Assembly: GCF_040676775.1 (NCBI RefSeq)
Contig: NZ_JBFAPP010000025.1
Coordinates: forward strand, 43,833 to 107,832
Reading direction: 5' to 3'
Length of the DNA: 64,000 nt
Source of the DNA: Micromonospora_G sp040676775
GTDB lineage: Bacteria; Actinomycetota; Actinomycetes; Mycobacteriales; Micromonosporaceae
Every line of letters starts with the position of its first letter. The first letter of the stretch is position 1. The notes below the pieces were generated by a model. That model searched no databases. It saw nothing but the letters and a program-made list of their open reading frames with translations, and was not told the origin of the DNA. Position numbers and translations under genes: made by a program. Positions 34,682 through 42,987 of the stretch are shown here, in pieces.

Positions 34682-36829
34682 TCAGCCGACCAGCGCGGCC
34701 GGAAGCGGGCGGGTGTGCAGGATGTCCAAACGGGACACCGCGCGGGTGAGGACGACGTAGAGGCGGTGTGCACCGCGTACTTCGGCGTCCACGATCTCGG
34801 CCGGCTCGACCACGATGACGTGGTCGTACTCCAGTCCCTTGGCCAGTGTCGCGGGCAGCACGGTGACCCGTGCCGCGCCGACGTCGGGCCGGTCGATGGT
34901 CGCGCTTGCGATGCCCGCGTCGTGCAGCGCGGTGGTCAGGGCCGGTGCCTGCTGGTCGGCGCAGACGACGGCGATCGAGCCCGGCTGGCGCAGGGCGGCG
35001 GTCACCGCCGCGACCGTGGCCGGACGTACGTCGACCACCGGGCTCACGCGCAACTCGCCGTCGAGGCGCAGCGACCGGGTCGGCGGTACGTCGACCGCCA
35101 GCGTCGCCAGCAGCCGGTTGCTCAGCTCGACCACGCTCGCCGGCACCCGGAATCCGATGGTCAACGGCACGATCGACGCGTCCGGTTTGCCGAGGTGGGC
35201 CATTTGTTCGTCCCAGGACCGGGTGGCCCAGTCGCTGGTGGCCTGGGCCAGGTCACCGAGCACGGTGAGGCTGCCGTTCGAGCTGCGCCGGGCGACCGCG
35301 CGGCACTGCATCGGGGAGAGGTCCTGTGCCTCGTCGACGACGATGTGCCCGTAGCCGGGTGGGCGTTCGATCAGGCCGGCGACCTCATCGACGAGGAGGA
35401 GGTCGGCGGCGGACCAGCGGGCCCGTTTTGCCGTACGCGGCACGGTCCAGCCGATCGCCGTCCGCTCCCGCGCGTCGAGTACGCCGTCCGCCGCGAGCGC
35501 GAGCGCGTCCGGATCGCCGAGCAGTTCGGCCACGAGTTCCTCCGGGCGTACGGCCGGCCAGATTTCGGCGAGCAGTTCGTTGACCTGGCGGCAGCGGCTC
35601 ATCCGGCGTACCCAGGCGGGGCCGGGCGCTTCCCGGGTTTCGGCGTGCCGTTGCAGCCGGCCGACGATCCGGGCACGCAGCCGTTCCCGACCCAGCCCGT
35701 ACGGCAGGTCCGCCTGTCGCACCTCGTGCAGGAGCCGGCGTAGCGCCTCGACCGGCACCCGCCAACGGTACGAACCGTCCGGTACGACCAGCGCCTCGTC
35801 CGGCGTACGGATCCGGGAGTACAGGGCGCGGCGCAGCACCTCTGCCATCCGTACGTCGTGTTTCACCGCCGCGGCCTCGGGTGTGTCGACGGCCTGGACC
35901 GGGTGGCGGTCGACGAGTTGGTCCACGGTGTACTGGGCGATGTCGACCTCGCCGAGGGCCGGCAGGACCTCGGAGATGTAGTGCAGGAAGGCCCGGTTGG
36001 GCCCGAGGACGAGTACGCCCGTGCGTTTGAGCTGCCGGGGATAGGTGTAGAGCAGGTACGCCGCCCGGTGCAGCCCGACCGCCGTCTTCCCGGTCCCCGG
36101 CGCACCCTGTACGCAGACCGATTCGTGCAGTTCGGCGCGGACCAGGGTGTCCTGCTCGGGCTGGATGGTGGCGACGATGTCGCGCATCGGCCCGATCCGT
36201 GGACGTTCGATCTCGGCGGTGACCAGTCGACTCAGCCCGTTCACCGGCTGCTCGACCGCGCTTGTCGTGAGTGGTTCGTCCTCGAAGCCGGTGAGCTGGG
36301 CGGGGCCGTTCGGCAGCCGGGTCCAGCCGAAGCGGCGGCGTACCGCGACTCCCTCGGGTTCCCGGCGGCTGGCGCGGTAGAACGCGCGGGACACCGGCGC
36401 CCGCCAGTCGAGGACCCGGGGCAGGCCGGCCGGGTCGGTGATGTGGCGGCGGCCGATGTAGTAGCGCTCGTCCCGGTGGTCGCCGGCCGCCGGGGTGTCG
36501 TCGAAGTCGAGCCGGCCGAAGTAGAGCGGGCTGTCGGGTTCCTCGGCCAGCGCCTTGGCGTGGCTGCGCAGCATTCGTCCCAGGGTTTCGGCGGTGTAGC
36601 GGTCACCGGCGATCGCCGCACCCGTGGCCACCCGGTGGCGGGCGGTGTCGAGCATCCGGCTCAGCGCCGCCCGGGACTCGGCCAGGTAGGCCTGCTCCCG
36701 TGCCAGCTCGACGTCGAGCGACTGCCCGGTTCCGACCGCCCGGTCCGACAGGTCGGCAACCGTCTCGACCGTGCGCTCCGGCAGGCCGGCAACCGTTTCG
36801 ATCTTCTGCCCCGGTAGACCGGCAACCAT
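34682..36829 (-). CDS. helD: HelD-like RNA-polymerase-associated ATPase
   Basis: A 715-residue UvrD-like superfamily 1 protein of the actinobacterial HelD class. The N-terminal antiparallel coiled coil (ELAREQAYLAESRAALSRML) enters the RNA polymerase channel in characterised homologs. ERYYIGRRHITDPAGLPRVL and DWRAPVSRAFYRAS are HelD hallmarks. Walker A GAPGTGKTAVGLHRAAYLLY is near 240, motif II VDEAQDLSPMQ near 500. HelD removes stalled RNA polymerase from DNA and some actinobacterial HelR homologs give rifampicin tolerance. The start has GAGGAGG upstream. It is divergent from a TetR gene with a shared operator. The N-terminus also has short repeats of VAGLPxxxxETVA/D. Confidence 0.88.
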   Translation of the reverse strand: MVAGLPGQKIETVAGLPERTVETVADLSDRAVGTGQSLDVELAREQAYLAESRAALSRMLDTARHRVATGAAIAGDRYTAETLGRMLRSHAKALAEEPDSPLYFGRLDFDDTPAAGDHRDERYYIGRRHITDPAGLPRVLDWRAPVSRAFYRASRREPEGVAVRRRFGWTRLPNGPAQLTGFEDEPLTTSAVEQPVNGLSRLVTAEIERPRIGPMRDIVATIQPEQDTLVRAELHESVCVQGAPGTGKTAVGLHRAAYLLYTYPRQLKRTGVLVLGPNRAFLHYISEVLPALGEVDIAQYTVDQLVDRHPVQAVDTPEAAAVKHDVRMAEVLRRALYSRIRTPDEALVVPDGSYRWRVPVEALRRLLHEVRQADLPYGLGRERLRARIVGRLQRHAETREAPGPAWVRRMSRCRQVNELLAEIWPAVRPEELVAELLGDPDALALAADGVLDARERTAIGWTVPRTAKRARWSAADLLLVDEVAGLIERPPGYGHIVVDEAQDLSPMQCRAVARRSSNGSLTVLGDLAQATSDWATRSWDEQMAHLGKPDASIVPLTIGFRVPASVVELSNRLLATLAVDVPPTRSLRLDGELRVSPVVDVRPATVAAVTAALRQPGSIAVVCADQQAPALTTALHDAGIASATIDRPDVGAARVTVLPATLAKGLEYDHVIVVEPAEIVDAEVRGAHRLYVVLTRAVSRLDILHTRPLPAALVG

Positions 36830-36851
36830 GATGCCTCCTCGCTCCGAGCAA

Positions 36852-36887
36852 AACTTAACTTGGTAAAGAATACAACTTGGTTAAGTT
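36852..36887. promoter_or_regulatory. Inverted repeat operator between helD and tetR
   Basis: Arms AACTTAAC (36852-36859) and GTTAAGTT (36880-36887) flank 20 bases. AACTTGGT also recurs directly at 36857 and 36874, 17 bases apart. The segment is A/T-rich and lies between two divergent start codons 91 bases apart. It is the likely binding site of the TetR protein, covering both promoters. Confidence 0.65.
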
Positions 36888-36920
36888 CTTGACTCGGTTA
36901 GGGGGCGCTATCCTGGACCC

Positions 36921-37565
36921 GTGAACGAGCCGGGTGGACTGCGCGAGCGCAAACGGGAACGGACGCACCAGGCCATCTCGGCGGCGGCGATCACGCTCTT
37001 CCTCGACCGTGGCTTCGACCAGGTTTCGGTGGCGGACATCGCGGCGGCGGCCGAGGTCTCCAAGCCGACCCTGTTCAAGTACTTCGCCAGCAAGGAAGAG
37101 TTGGCCCTGCACCGGATCGCGGACCACCGCGACGAGGCGGCGACCGTGGTCAGGCAACGCGCGACGGGACAGGGCCCGCTGGCCGCGCTACACCAACACT
37201 TCCTCGACGGGCTACGGGACCGCGACCCGGTCACCGGGCTCAACGACCATCCCCAGGTGCTCGCGTACCACCGGATGATCTTCGCGACGCCGAGTCTGCG
37301 GGCGGCACGGCTGCAGTACACCGAGCGCGACGAGCAGGCGTTGGCCGAGGCGCTCGACGAACACCGCGGCGCGGTGGAGCCGAGTGGGATCACCGCCCGG
37401 CTCGCCGCCGGGCAGCTCATCGCCGTACAACGGGTGCTGGCCCGGGAGAACTGGCGCCAGCTGGTCGACGGTCGCTCCGCCGACCAGCAGTACGGCGACG
37501 CCGTGGCCGCCGCCGACCACGCCTTCGACCTGCTCCGTCGCGCCTACGGGGAGCACTACGGGTGA
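36921..37565 (+). CDS. TetR-family repressor
   Basis: A 214-residue regulator with an N-terminal HTH (RTHQAISAAAITLFLDRGFD, VSVADIAAAAEVSKPTLFKY at about 15-60) and a helical ligand domain. GTG 36921 lies right beside the inverted repeat, suggesting it represses itself and the divergent helD gene. If HelD protects RNA polymerase from a drug, the ligand may be that drug; this is inference. Confidence 0.9.
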   Translation: MNEPGGLRERKRERTHQAISAAAITLFLDRGFDQVSVADIAAAAEVSKPTLFKYFASKEELALHRIADHRDEAATVVRQRATGQGPLAALHQHFLDGLRDRDPVTGLNDHPQVLAYHRMIFATPSLRAARLQYTERDEQALAEALDEHRGAVEPSGITARLAAGQLIAVQRVLARENWRQLVDGRSADQQYGDAVAAADHAFDLLRRAYGEHYG

Positions 37566-37574
37566 GGGTTCGGC

Positions 37575-38153
37575 TCAGGCCGAGGGCGTCTCGCGCATCG
37601 GCTTGAGCGCCAGCGCCCAGCGGGCCAGCTCGTCGAGCAGCGCGGTCGCCTGGTTCTCCATCTGCTCGGTCGGCTCGATTGCGGTCCCGTCCTCGCTGCG
37701 CAGCGCGCCGACGTACGGGATCATCACCGACTCGTTCAGCGGCACCATCTTCAGCGACAGCAGCACCGGCTTGAGCTGCTGCTGTGCCCGGGTGCCGGCC
37801 GCGACCCCGCCGTAGCTGACCAGGCCGATCGGCTTGTACTGCCACTCGTTGTGCAGGTAGTCGATGGCGTTCTTCAGCGGCGCGGTGTAGCCGTAGTTGT
37901 ACTCCGGCATCACCAGGACGTACGCGTCCCCGGCGTCGATCTTCGCGCTCCAGTCCAGCGCGTGCTGGCCCTCGTACTGGCGCATCCGGGGATGGTTCGG
38001 CTCGTCCATCATCGGCAGGTTCCACTCGGCCAGGTCGATCAGTTCCACGTCGAAGGCGCCGTGCTTGACCGCGCGGTCGAAGAACCACTCGCCGACCGGC
38101 AGGCCGATCCGGCCGGGGCGGGTGCTGGCGATGATGACGTGCAGCTTCGGCAT
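37575..38153 (-). CDS. NADPH-dependent FMN reductase
   Basis: A 192-residue flavodoxin-fold reductase. The FMN phosphate loop IIASTRPGRIGLPVGEW is at about 6-22, and MPEYNYGYTAPLKNAIDYL near 80-98 is the isoalloxazine-binding signature. It reduces FMN or quinones/azo compounds with NADPH, in the cytosol. ATG 38153 (MPKLHVIIAS) is chosen because the 23 codons upstream in frame are not part of the fold. Last gene of a leftward run starting with the ABC-F protein. Confidence 0.9.
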   Translation of the reverse strand: MPKLHVIIASTRPGRIGLPVGEWFFDRAVKHGAFDVELIDLAEWNLPMMDEPNHPRMRQYEGQHALDWSAKIDAGDAYVLVMPEYNYGYTAPLKNAIDYLHNEWQYKPIGLVSYGGVAAGTRAQQQLKPVLLSLKMVPLNESVMIPYVGALRSEDGTAIEPTEQMENQATALLDELARWALALKPMRETPSA

Positions 38154-38244
38154 GGCCGCGTACGTCCCCTCTTGCGATGCGGTACGGACTACCTGGTCCG
38201 ACCAGCGTCTCACGGCCGGCACGAGCCGGGACCGGGGGAGTCGG

Positions 38245-38967
38245 TCAGTCGAAGAAGCGGGCCAGGTGGCTGCTCGTCGGCTCCGGGTCGCCCGGCTCCA
38301 GCGGGGTCATGTCGGCGAAGATCGACGCGCCGTCGCAGCCGGCGTGCAGCGGGTACCAGCGCGGGGTGCCCGGCGGGCGGGAGCAGATCCCCTTGATCGT
38401 CTGTACGTCCAACAGCCGTACGTGGGTCGGGTCGGCGACCGCGTTCACATGCCCCCACCAGGGGCTCATGATGTGCAGCGTGCCGCCCGGCCGGAGCACC
38501 CGGTGGCACTCGTCGACCAGGGACAGGAAGTCGATCAGGTGCTCCAGGATGTGCACCGTGAAGATCACGTCGACCGAGTTGTCGGCGAGCGGCAGCGCAC
38601 CGGACAGGTCCGCCTGGGCGTCCACCCCGTCCGCCCGGCGCAGGTCAAGGCCGAGGTTCTCCGGGTACTGCTTCGCCGCGCCGCAGCCCAGGTCCATCAC
38701 GACCGGCTCCCGGCCGGCGACCCGGATCCGGGACCAGACCGCGAGCACCCCGTCGAACCGCCCGATCAACTGCCGGACCAGGCGGAGCTGCGCCAGGTCG
38801 GCGACTTCGCCGGTCAGGTGTGCCACGCCCCGGTCGAAGCGGACGTCGACCGCCACCCCGCGCAGCCGGGCATCGTGCTCGGCCAGATCGGCGCAGGCCT
38901 CGGCGAGGAATCCGTCGATCTCGCGGAGCCGCTCGCCGGAGGACGCCGTACGCGCCAACGAGACCAT
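38245..38967 (-). CDS. BON-domain / SAM-dependent methyltransferase fusion
   Basis: A 240-residue protein with two parts. Residues about 30-84 (VAVDVRFDRGVAHLTGEVAD, then LRLVRQLIGRFDGVLAVWSR) match the BON fold, usually a lipid- or envelope-binding module. From about 88 a class I methyltransferase follows: motif I MDLGCGAAKQYPENLGLD (DLGCG at 92-96), ADLSGALPLADNSVDVIFTV, and HILEHLIDFLSLVDECHRVL near 140-160 (motifs IV/V). The methyltransferase part is short, near 150 residues, so its substrate domain is minimal. I do not know this fusion from characterised proteins; the methyl acceptor is unknown. Confidence 0.8.
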   Translation of the reverse strand: MVSLARTASSGERLREIDGFLAEACADLAEHDARLRGVAVDVRFDRGVAHLTGEVADLAQLRLVRQLIGRFDGVLAVWSRIRVAGREPVVMDLGCGAAKQYPENLGLDLRRADGVDAQADLSGALPLADNSVDVIFTVHILEHLIDFLSLVDECHRVLRPGGTLHIMSPWWGHVNAVADPTHVRLLDVQTIKGICSRPPGTPRWYPLHAGCDGASIFADMTPLEPGDPEPTSSHLARFFD

Positions 38968-39058
38968 GGGCCCACCTCCCGGCCCGGCCTACCCAGGAAC
39001 GGCACACCCATGCGCGCCGCGCCGGAGCAGTTCCCGGCGCGGCTCCGCCATGTCGGCG

Positions 39059-39373
39059 TCAGCGGGGCGAGGGGCGGCGGCCGAGTCGGGTGGCCCGGAT
39101 CCGCTGCCGGGGAGGTGCCGCCGGCAGCACCCGTTTCAGGTGGTACCGGTGCAGCTCGGCGGTCCCCTCCATCGAGCTGTCGTCGGTGACCGCGACCAGG
39201 TCCCAGCCCTGCAGGCCGGCCCGGTTCAGATGCTCCAGCGCGGTCTCCCCGTACGCGGAGACGTCCAGCATCGAGCCGTCCGGGCCGTACCAGGTGTAGA
39301 TCAGTTCCCAACCGGTGTCCTCTAGCCGGGCCTGCCGGCGCCGTACGAGCAAGGCGTACTCGAACTGGACCAT
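39059..39373 (-). CDS. Small protein of unknown function
   Basis: A 104-residue protein with EYALLVRRRQARLEDTGWEL, LEHLNRAGLQGWDLVAVTDD and LHRYHLKRVLP. The line NRAGLQGWDLVAV is typical of small DUF4177-like domains, but this is only a resemblance. No membrane segment. It lies between the ABC-F and methyltransferase genes on the same strand. Confidence 0.7.
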   Translation of the reverse strand: MVQFEYALLVRRRQARLEDTGWELIYTWYGPDGSMLDVSAYGETALEHLNRAGLQGWDLVAVTDDSSMEGTAELHRYHLKRVLPAAPPRQRIRATRLGRRPSPR

Positions 39374-39437
39374 GGGCTCATTGTCGTCTATCTCGGCCGG
39401 TCGGCAAGGGGAAGGCGGCGGCGACCCGCCGGGGCGG

Positions 39438-41075
39438 TCAGCGCTCGGTGACCCGGCCGGCGTCGACCTCGATGTGCCGGGTGGTCCGGACCGCCTCCAA
39501 CATCCGGCGGTCGTGCGTGACCAGCAACAACGTGCCCGGGTACGCGTCCAGCGCCGATTCGAGCTGCTCGATCGCGGTGAGGTCGAGGTGGTTGGTCGGC
39601 TCGTCCAGCACCAGCAGGTTCACCCCGCGCGCCTGGAGCAGGGCGAGTGCCGCCCGGGTCCGCTCACCGGGGGACAGCGTCGCCGCCGGGCGCAGTACGT
39701 GCGCGGCACGCAGCCCGAACTTCGCCAGCAGGGTCCGTACGTCGGCCGGCGCCAACTCGGGTACGGCGGCGCCGAACGCGTCCACCAGCGGCTGGTCGCC
39801 GAGGAAGAGTCCACGGGCCTGGTCGACCTCGCCGACCACCACCCCCGGGCCGAGGGAGGCGTGTCCGGTGGTCAGCGGCAGTCGCCCCAGCAGGGCGCCG
39901 AGCAGGGTGGACTTGCCGGCACCGTTCGCCCCGGTGATCGCCACCTTCTCCGCCCAGCCGATCTGGAGGTCGACCGGCCCGAGGGTGAAGCCGCCCCGGT
40001 CGACCACCGCGCTGCGCAAGGCGGCGACGACCGTACCGGCGCGGGGTGCGGCGGCGATCTCCATCCGCAGCTCCCACTCCTTGCGGGGCTCCTCGACCAC
40101 CTCCAGGCGTTCGATCAGCTTCTCGGTCTGCCGAGCCTTCGCCGCCTGCTTCTCGCTCGTCTCGCCCCGCATGTGCTTGGCGATCTTGTCGTTGTCCGGG
40201 GCCTTGCGGCGGGCGTTGCGTACGCCCTTCTCCATCCACGCCCGCTGGGTACGCGCCCGCGCCTCCAGACCGGCACGGGTGTCGGCGTACTCCTCGTAGT
40301 CGGCGCGGGCGTGCCGGCGGGCCACCTCCCGCTCCTCCAGGTACGCGGCGTAACCGCCGCCGAAGAGCCGCACCTGCTGCTGGACCAGGTCCAGCTCCAG
40401 TACGGCGGTGACGGTCCGGGTGAGGAACTCCCGGTCGTGACTGACCAGCACGGTGCCGGCCCGCAGCCCGGTGACGAACCGTTCCAGCCGGTCCAGACCG
40501 GCCAGGTCGAGATCGTTGGTCGGCTCGTCGAGCAGGAAGATGTCGTAGCGGCTGAGCAGCAGCGAGGCCATGCCGGCGCGGGCCGCCTGGCCACCGGAGA
40601 GGGTGGTCATCGGGGCGTCCAGGTCGACGGTGAGCCCGAGTTCGGCGGCCACCTGCTCGGCGCGCTCGTCGAGGTCCGCGCCGCCGAGCGCGAGCCAGCG
40701 TTCCAGCGCGGTCCCGTACGCGTCGTCGGCACCCGGCGCTCCGACGGTGAGCGCCTCGGTGGCCTCGTCCAGGGCGGCCTGCGCCGCGGTGACCCCGGTA
40801 CGCCGGGCCAGGAAGTCCCGGACGGCCTCGCCCGGTCGACGTTCCGGCTCCTGCGGCAGGTGCCCGACGTTGGCGCCGGGCGGGTTGAGCTGCACCGTGC
40901 CCTGTTCCGGCGGCTGGAGCCCGGCGAGGGTACGCAGCAGCGTCGACTTGCCGGCGCCGTTCACCCCGACCAGCCCGATCACGTCCCCGGGGGCGACGAC
41001 CAGGTCCAGCCCGGTGAACAGGACACGGTCCCCGTGTCCGGCGGTCAGGTCCTTGGCGATCAGCGTGGCACTCAT
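39438..41075 (-). CDS. ABC-F family ATPase
   Basis: A 545-residue protein with two ABC domains and no membrane domain. First Walker A is VGVNGAGKSTLLRTLAG (near 36), signature TLSGGQAARAG, Walker B FLLDEPTNDLDL. The linker with a long charged helix (YADTRAGLEARARTQRAWME, near 255-275) is the P-site tRNA interaction motif region. Second Walker A is ITGANGAGKSTLLGALLG, signature TLSPGERTRAAL, Walker B LLVLDEPTNHLDLTA. ABC-F proteins act on ribosomes, as translation factors or by removing bound antibiotics. No upstream attenuator peptide was recognised. Confidence 0.92.
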   Translation of the reverse strand: MSATLIAKDLTAGHGDRVLFTGLDLVVAPGDVIGLVGVNGAGKSTLLRTLAGLQPPEQGTVQLNPPGANVGHLPQEPERRPGEAVRDFLARRTGVTAAQAALDEATEALTVGAPGADDAYGTALERWLALGGADLDERAEQVAAELGLTVDLDAPMTTLSGGQAARAGMASLLLSRYDIFLLDEPTNDLDLAGLDRLERFVTGLRAGTVLVSHDREFLTRTVTAVLELDLVQQQVRLFGGGYAAYLEEREVARRHARADYEEYADTRAGLEARARTQRAWMEKGVRNARRKAPDNDKIAKHMRGETSEKQAAKARQTEKLIERLEVVEEPRKEWELRMEIAAAPRAGTVVAALRSAVVDRGGFTLGPVDLQIGWAEKVAITGANGAGKSTLLGALLGRLPLTTGHASLGPGVVVGEVDQARGLFLGDQPLVDAFGAAVPELAPADVRTLLAKFGLRAAHVLRPAATLSPGERTRAALALLQARGVNLLVLDEPTNHLDLTAIEQLESALDAYPGTLLLVTHDRRMLEAVRTTRHIEVDAGRVTER

Positions 41076-41188
41076 GAGACCGCCGATGTTATCCGGCCGC
41101 CCGCCATGAACGCCGGGGATATCCGGCCGGGGAACCCTCTGTCGGCGGGTCGGGCCGGGCCATCCGGCCGGCCGGGAGGCGGCCCGGG

Positions 41189-41965
41189 GTGGTGGCGGGG
41201 CAGACTGGGCCGGTGGCGACCACTCTCGCGATCGACTGCGGTGGCGGCGGGCTGAAGGCGTCGGTGCTGGACGAGGCGGGGACGATGCGGGCCCGGCCGA
41301 TCCGGGTGCCGACCCCGTACCCGTTGCCGCCCTCGCTTTTTGTCAAGACCCTGGTGGATCTCGGCGGCCAACTGCCGGGCGCGGACCGGGTCACCGTCGG
41401 CATGCCGGGCATGCTGCGCCACGGCGTGGTGGTGGCGACCCCGCACTACGTCACCCGCGCCGGCCCCCGTACCAAACCGGACCCGGAACTGATCGCCGAG
41501 TGGTCCGGCTTCGACGCCCGTACCGCGCTCACCGACGCGTTCGGCCTGCCCGTGCTGGTGCTCAACGACGCGGAGGTGCACGGCGCCGGGGTGGTCGCCG
41601 GGACCGGCTCGGAGCTTGTCCTCACCCTCGGCACCGGGCTGGGCTGCGCGCTGTTCGACGGCGGGGCGCTCGCCCCGCACCTGGAGCTGTCCCAGGCGCC
41701 GGTGCGCTGGGGGATGAGCTACGACACCTACATCGGCGAGCACGAACGCCGCCGGCTGGGCGACGGGTTCTGGTCCCGCCGGGTACGCGGGGTCGTCGAG
41801 GGTCTGCGCCCGGTCTTCCACTGGGACCGGCTCTATCTCGGCGGCGGCAACTCGCGCCTGATCCGCCCGGAGCAACTCGCCCGGATGGGCGATGACGTGG
41901 TGGTCGTACCGAATACGGCCGGCATCCTCGGCGGTGTCCGGGCCTGGTCGATCTCGGCCGGCTGA
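41189..41965 (+). CDS. ROK-family sugar kinase (polyphosphate-glucokinase-like)
   Basis: A 258-residue kinase. The N-terminal phosphate motif is TLAIDCGGGGLKASVLDEAG. TVGMPGMLRHGVVVATPHYV and VLVLNDAEVHGAGVVAGTGS carry the ROK active site Asp (ND pair), and VLTLGTGLGCALFDGG is the second nucleotide motif. The length is as in PpgK enzymes, but the cysteine-rich zinc loop of ROK hexokinases (CxCGxxGC) is missing, as expected of polyphosphate glucokinases. GTG 41189 has GGAGG 9 bases upstream; GTG 41213 is an alternative. Likely reaction: glucose phosphorylation with polyphosphate or ATP. Confidence 0.82.
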   Translation: MVAGQTGPVATTLAIDCGGGGLKASVLDEAGTMRARPIRVPTPYPLPPSLFVKTLVDLGGQLPGADRVTVGMPGMLRHGVVVATPHYVTRAGPRTKPDPELIAEWSGFDARTALTDAFGLPVLVLNDAEVHGAGVVAGTGSELVLTLGTGLGCALFDGGALAPHLELSQAPVRWGMSYDTYIGEHERRRLGDGFWSRRVRGVVEGLRPVFHWDRLYLGGGNSRLIRPEQLARMGDDVVVVPNTAGILGGVRAWSISAG

Positions 41966-42077
41966 TCCGGGGCGGGCGGGGCTCGGGGAACAGCGGCAGC
42001 GGGAACAGTCGCGATTCGTCCGGTGTTGTGTCAGCGTCAGTGGGGACTGGTTGGTACGGGACGAGGGGGTTGGTCTA

Positions 42078-42446
42078 GTGGATCTTCTGGCTGAGTACCG
42101 GCGGGCGACCATGTTCTTCGAGACCGGGGATCCGAGCGGGGCGGCCCGCCTGCTGGAGCCGATCGTCGAGGCCGAGCCCACGAACGCATCCGTACGTCAG
42201 CTGCTCGCTCGTGCGTACTTCCAGTCGGCGCAGTTGGGCCGGGCCGAGGAGCAGTTGCGGGTGCTGGTCGACCGCGACCCGAGTGACCACTACGCGCACC
42301 ACGTGCTCGGCCGGACCCTGGAGCGGGTCGGGCGGGCACCGGAGGCGCTGCGGCACCTGCGGATCGCGGCGGCGATGCACTCGGAGAACGACGACTACCA
42401 GACCGCGTTGCGCCGGGTGGAGACCAAGGTCGGCGGTGCCCGCTGA
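42078..42446 (+). CDS. TPR-repeat protein
   Basis: A 122-residue protein of three tetratricopeptide repeats: AEYRRATMFFETGDPSGAAR, VRQLLARAYFQSAQLGRAEE and YAHHVLGRTLERVGRAPEAL. The GTG at 42078 follows GAGGGGG. Such small TPR proteins serve as adaptors; partner unknown. The Smr gene follows in the same direction. Confidence 0.85.
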   Translation: MDLLAEYRRATMFFETGDPSGAARLLEPIVEAEPTNASVRQLLARAYFQSAQLGRAEEQLRVLVDRDPSDHYAHHVLGRTLERVGRAPEALRHLRIAAAMHSENDDYQTALRRVETKVGGAR

Positions 42447-42533
42447 GCTGGCCTGCCTACGATGGGTGCCCATCCGGCCGATCGGTCGGATGGGCGACGA
42501 CGAAGGCGGGCGGGCGATGAAGGCGGGCGTGCG

Positions 42534-42788
42534 ATGAAGCTCAAGCTCGATCTGCACGACATCTTCAACCGCGGCCACGACATCGACCGCGCGCTGCGCG
42601 GGATCATCGACGAGGCGGTGGCCAAGAAGGCCACCCTCGTCGAGATCATCCCCGGTAAGGGGTCGGGTCAGCTCAAGAAGCGGGTGCTGCGCTTTCTCGA
42701 CCAGAAGGAGATCAAGCAGATCTACCACCGGGTGGAGAAGGACTCGAACAACTTCGGCCGGGTTTTCGTGCACTTCAGGTGGAAATAG
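42534..42788 (+). CDS. Smr-domain protein
   Basis: An 84-residue stand-alone Smr (small MutS-related) domain: LKLDLHDIFNRGHDIDRALR carries the LDLH motif and LVEIIPGKGSGQLKKRVLRF the GKG loop that stands for HGxG. Related domains nick or bind DNA or RNA; the loop here has P instead of H before GKG, as in many actinobacterial versions. ATG 42534 is chosen; an earlier ATG (42516) in another phase lies in a local near-repeat GGGCGATGAAG/GCGATGAAG. A strong terminator follows after 11 bases. Confidence 0.85.
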   Translation: MKLKLDLHDIFNRGHDIDRALRGIIDEAVAKKATLVEIIPGKGSGQLKKRVLRFLDQKEIKQIYHRVEKDSNNFGRVFVHFRWK

Positions 42789-42799
42789 GACTGTTGCGG

Positions 42800-42833
42800 A
42801 AAAGCGGCCAACTCGTACGAGTTGGCCGCTTTT
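42800..42833 (+). terminator. Perfect 17-bp-stem terminator
   Basis: AAAAGCGGCCAACTCGT pairs fully with its reverse complement without a loop gap, with T-run TTTT at the end. It follows the Smr stop codon by 11 bases. One of the clearest rho-independent terminators here. Confidence 0.9.
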
Positions 42834-42895
42834 GCTTGCCCCGGACGTCGAGACATTGACATGCTTGAAACGCACTGTCAATATCGCCGTAGCCC

Positions 42896-42909
42896 TGGGA
42901 GCGCTTCCA
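42896..42909 (+). promoter_or_regulatory. CebR-like operator upstream of the cellulase
   Basis: TGGGAGCGCTTCCA matches 13 of 14 bases of the known CebR operator TGGGAGCGCTCCCA, which controls cellulose and cellobiose genes in Streptomyces and Thermobifida. It lies 79 bases before the GTG of the GH9 gene, next to a likely promoter. Cellobiose-like sugars would release the repressor. No cebR gene lies in the window. Confidence 0.8.
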
Positions 42910-42987
42910 TGACATTGAGTGCCGTGACCCGTACACGGCGGTGAAGCCGCGCCCGGCGGGACCGCGTCCTCCACCGAAAGGACCCCC

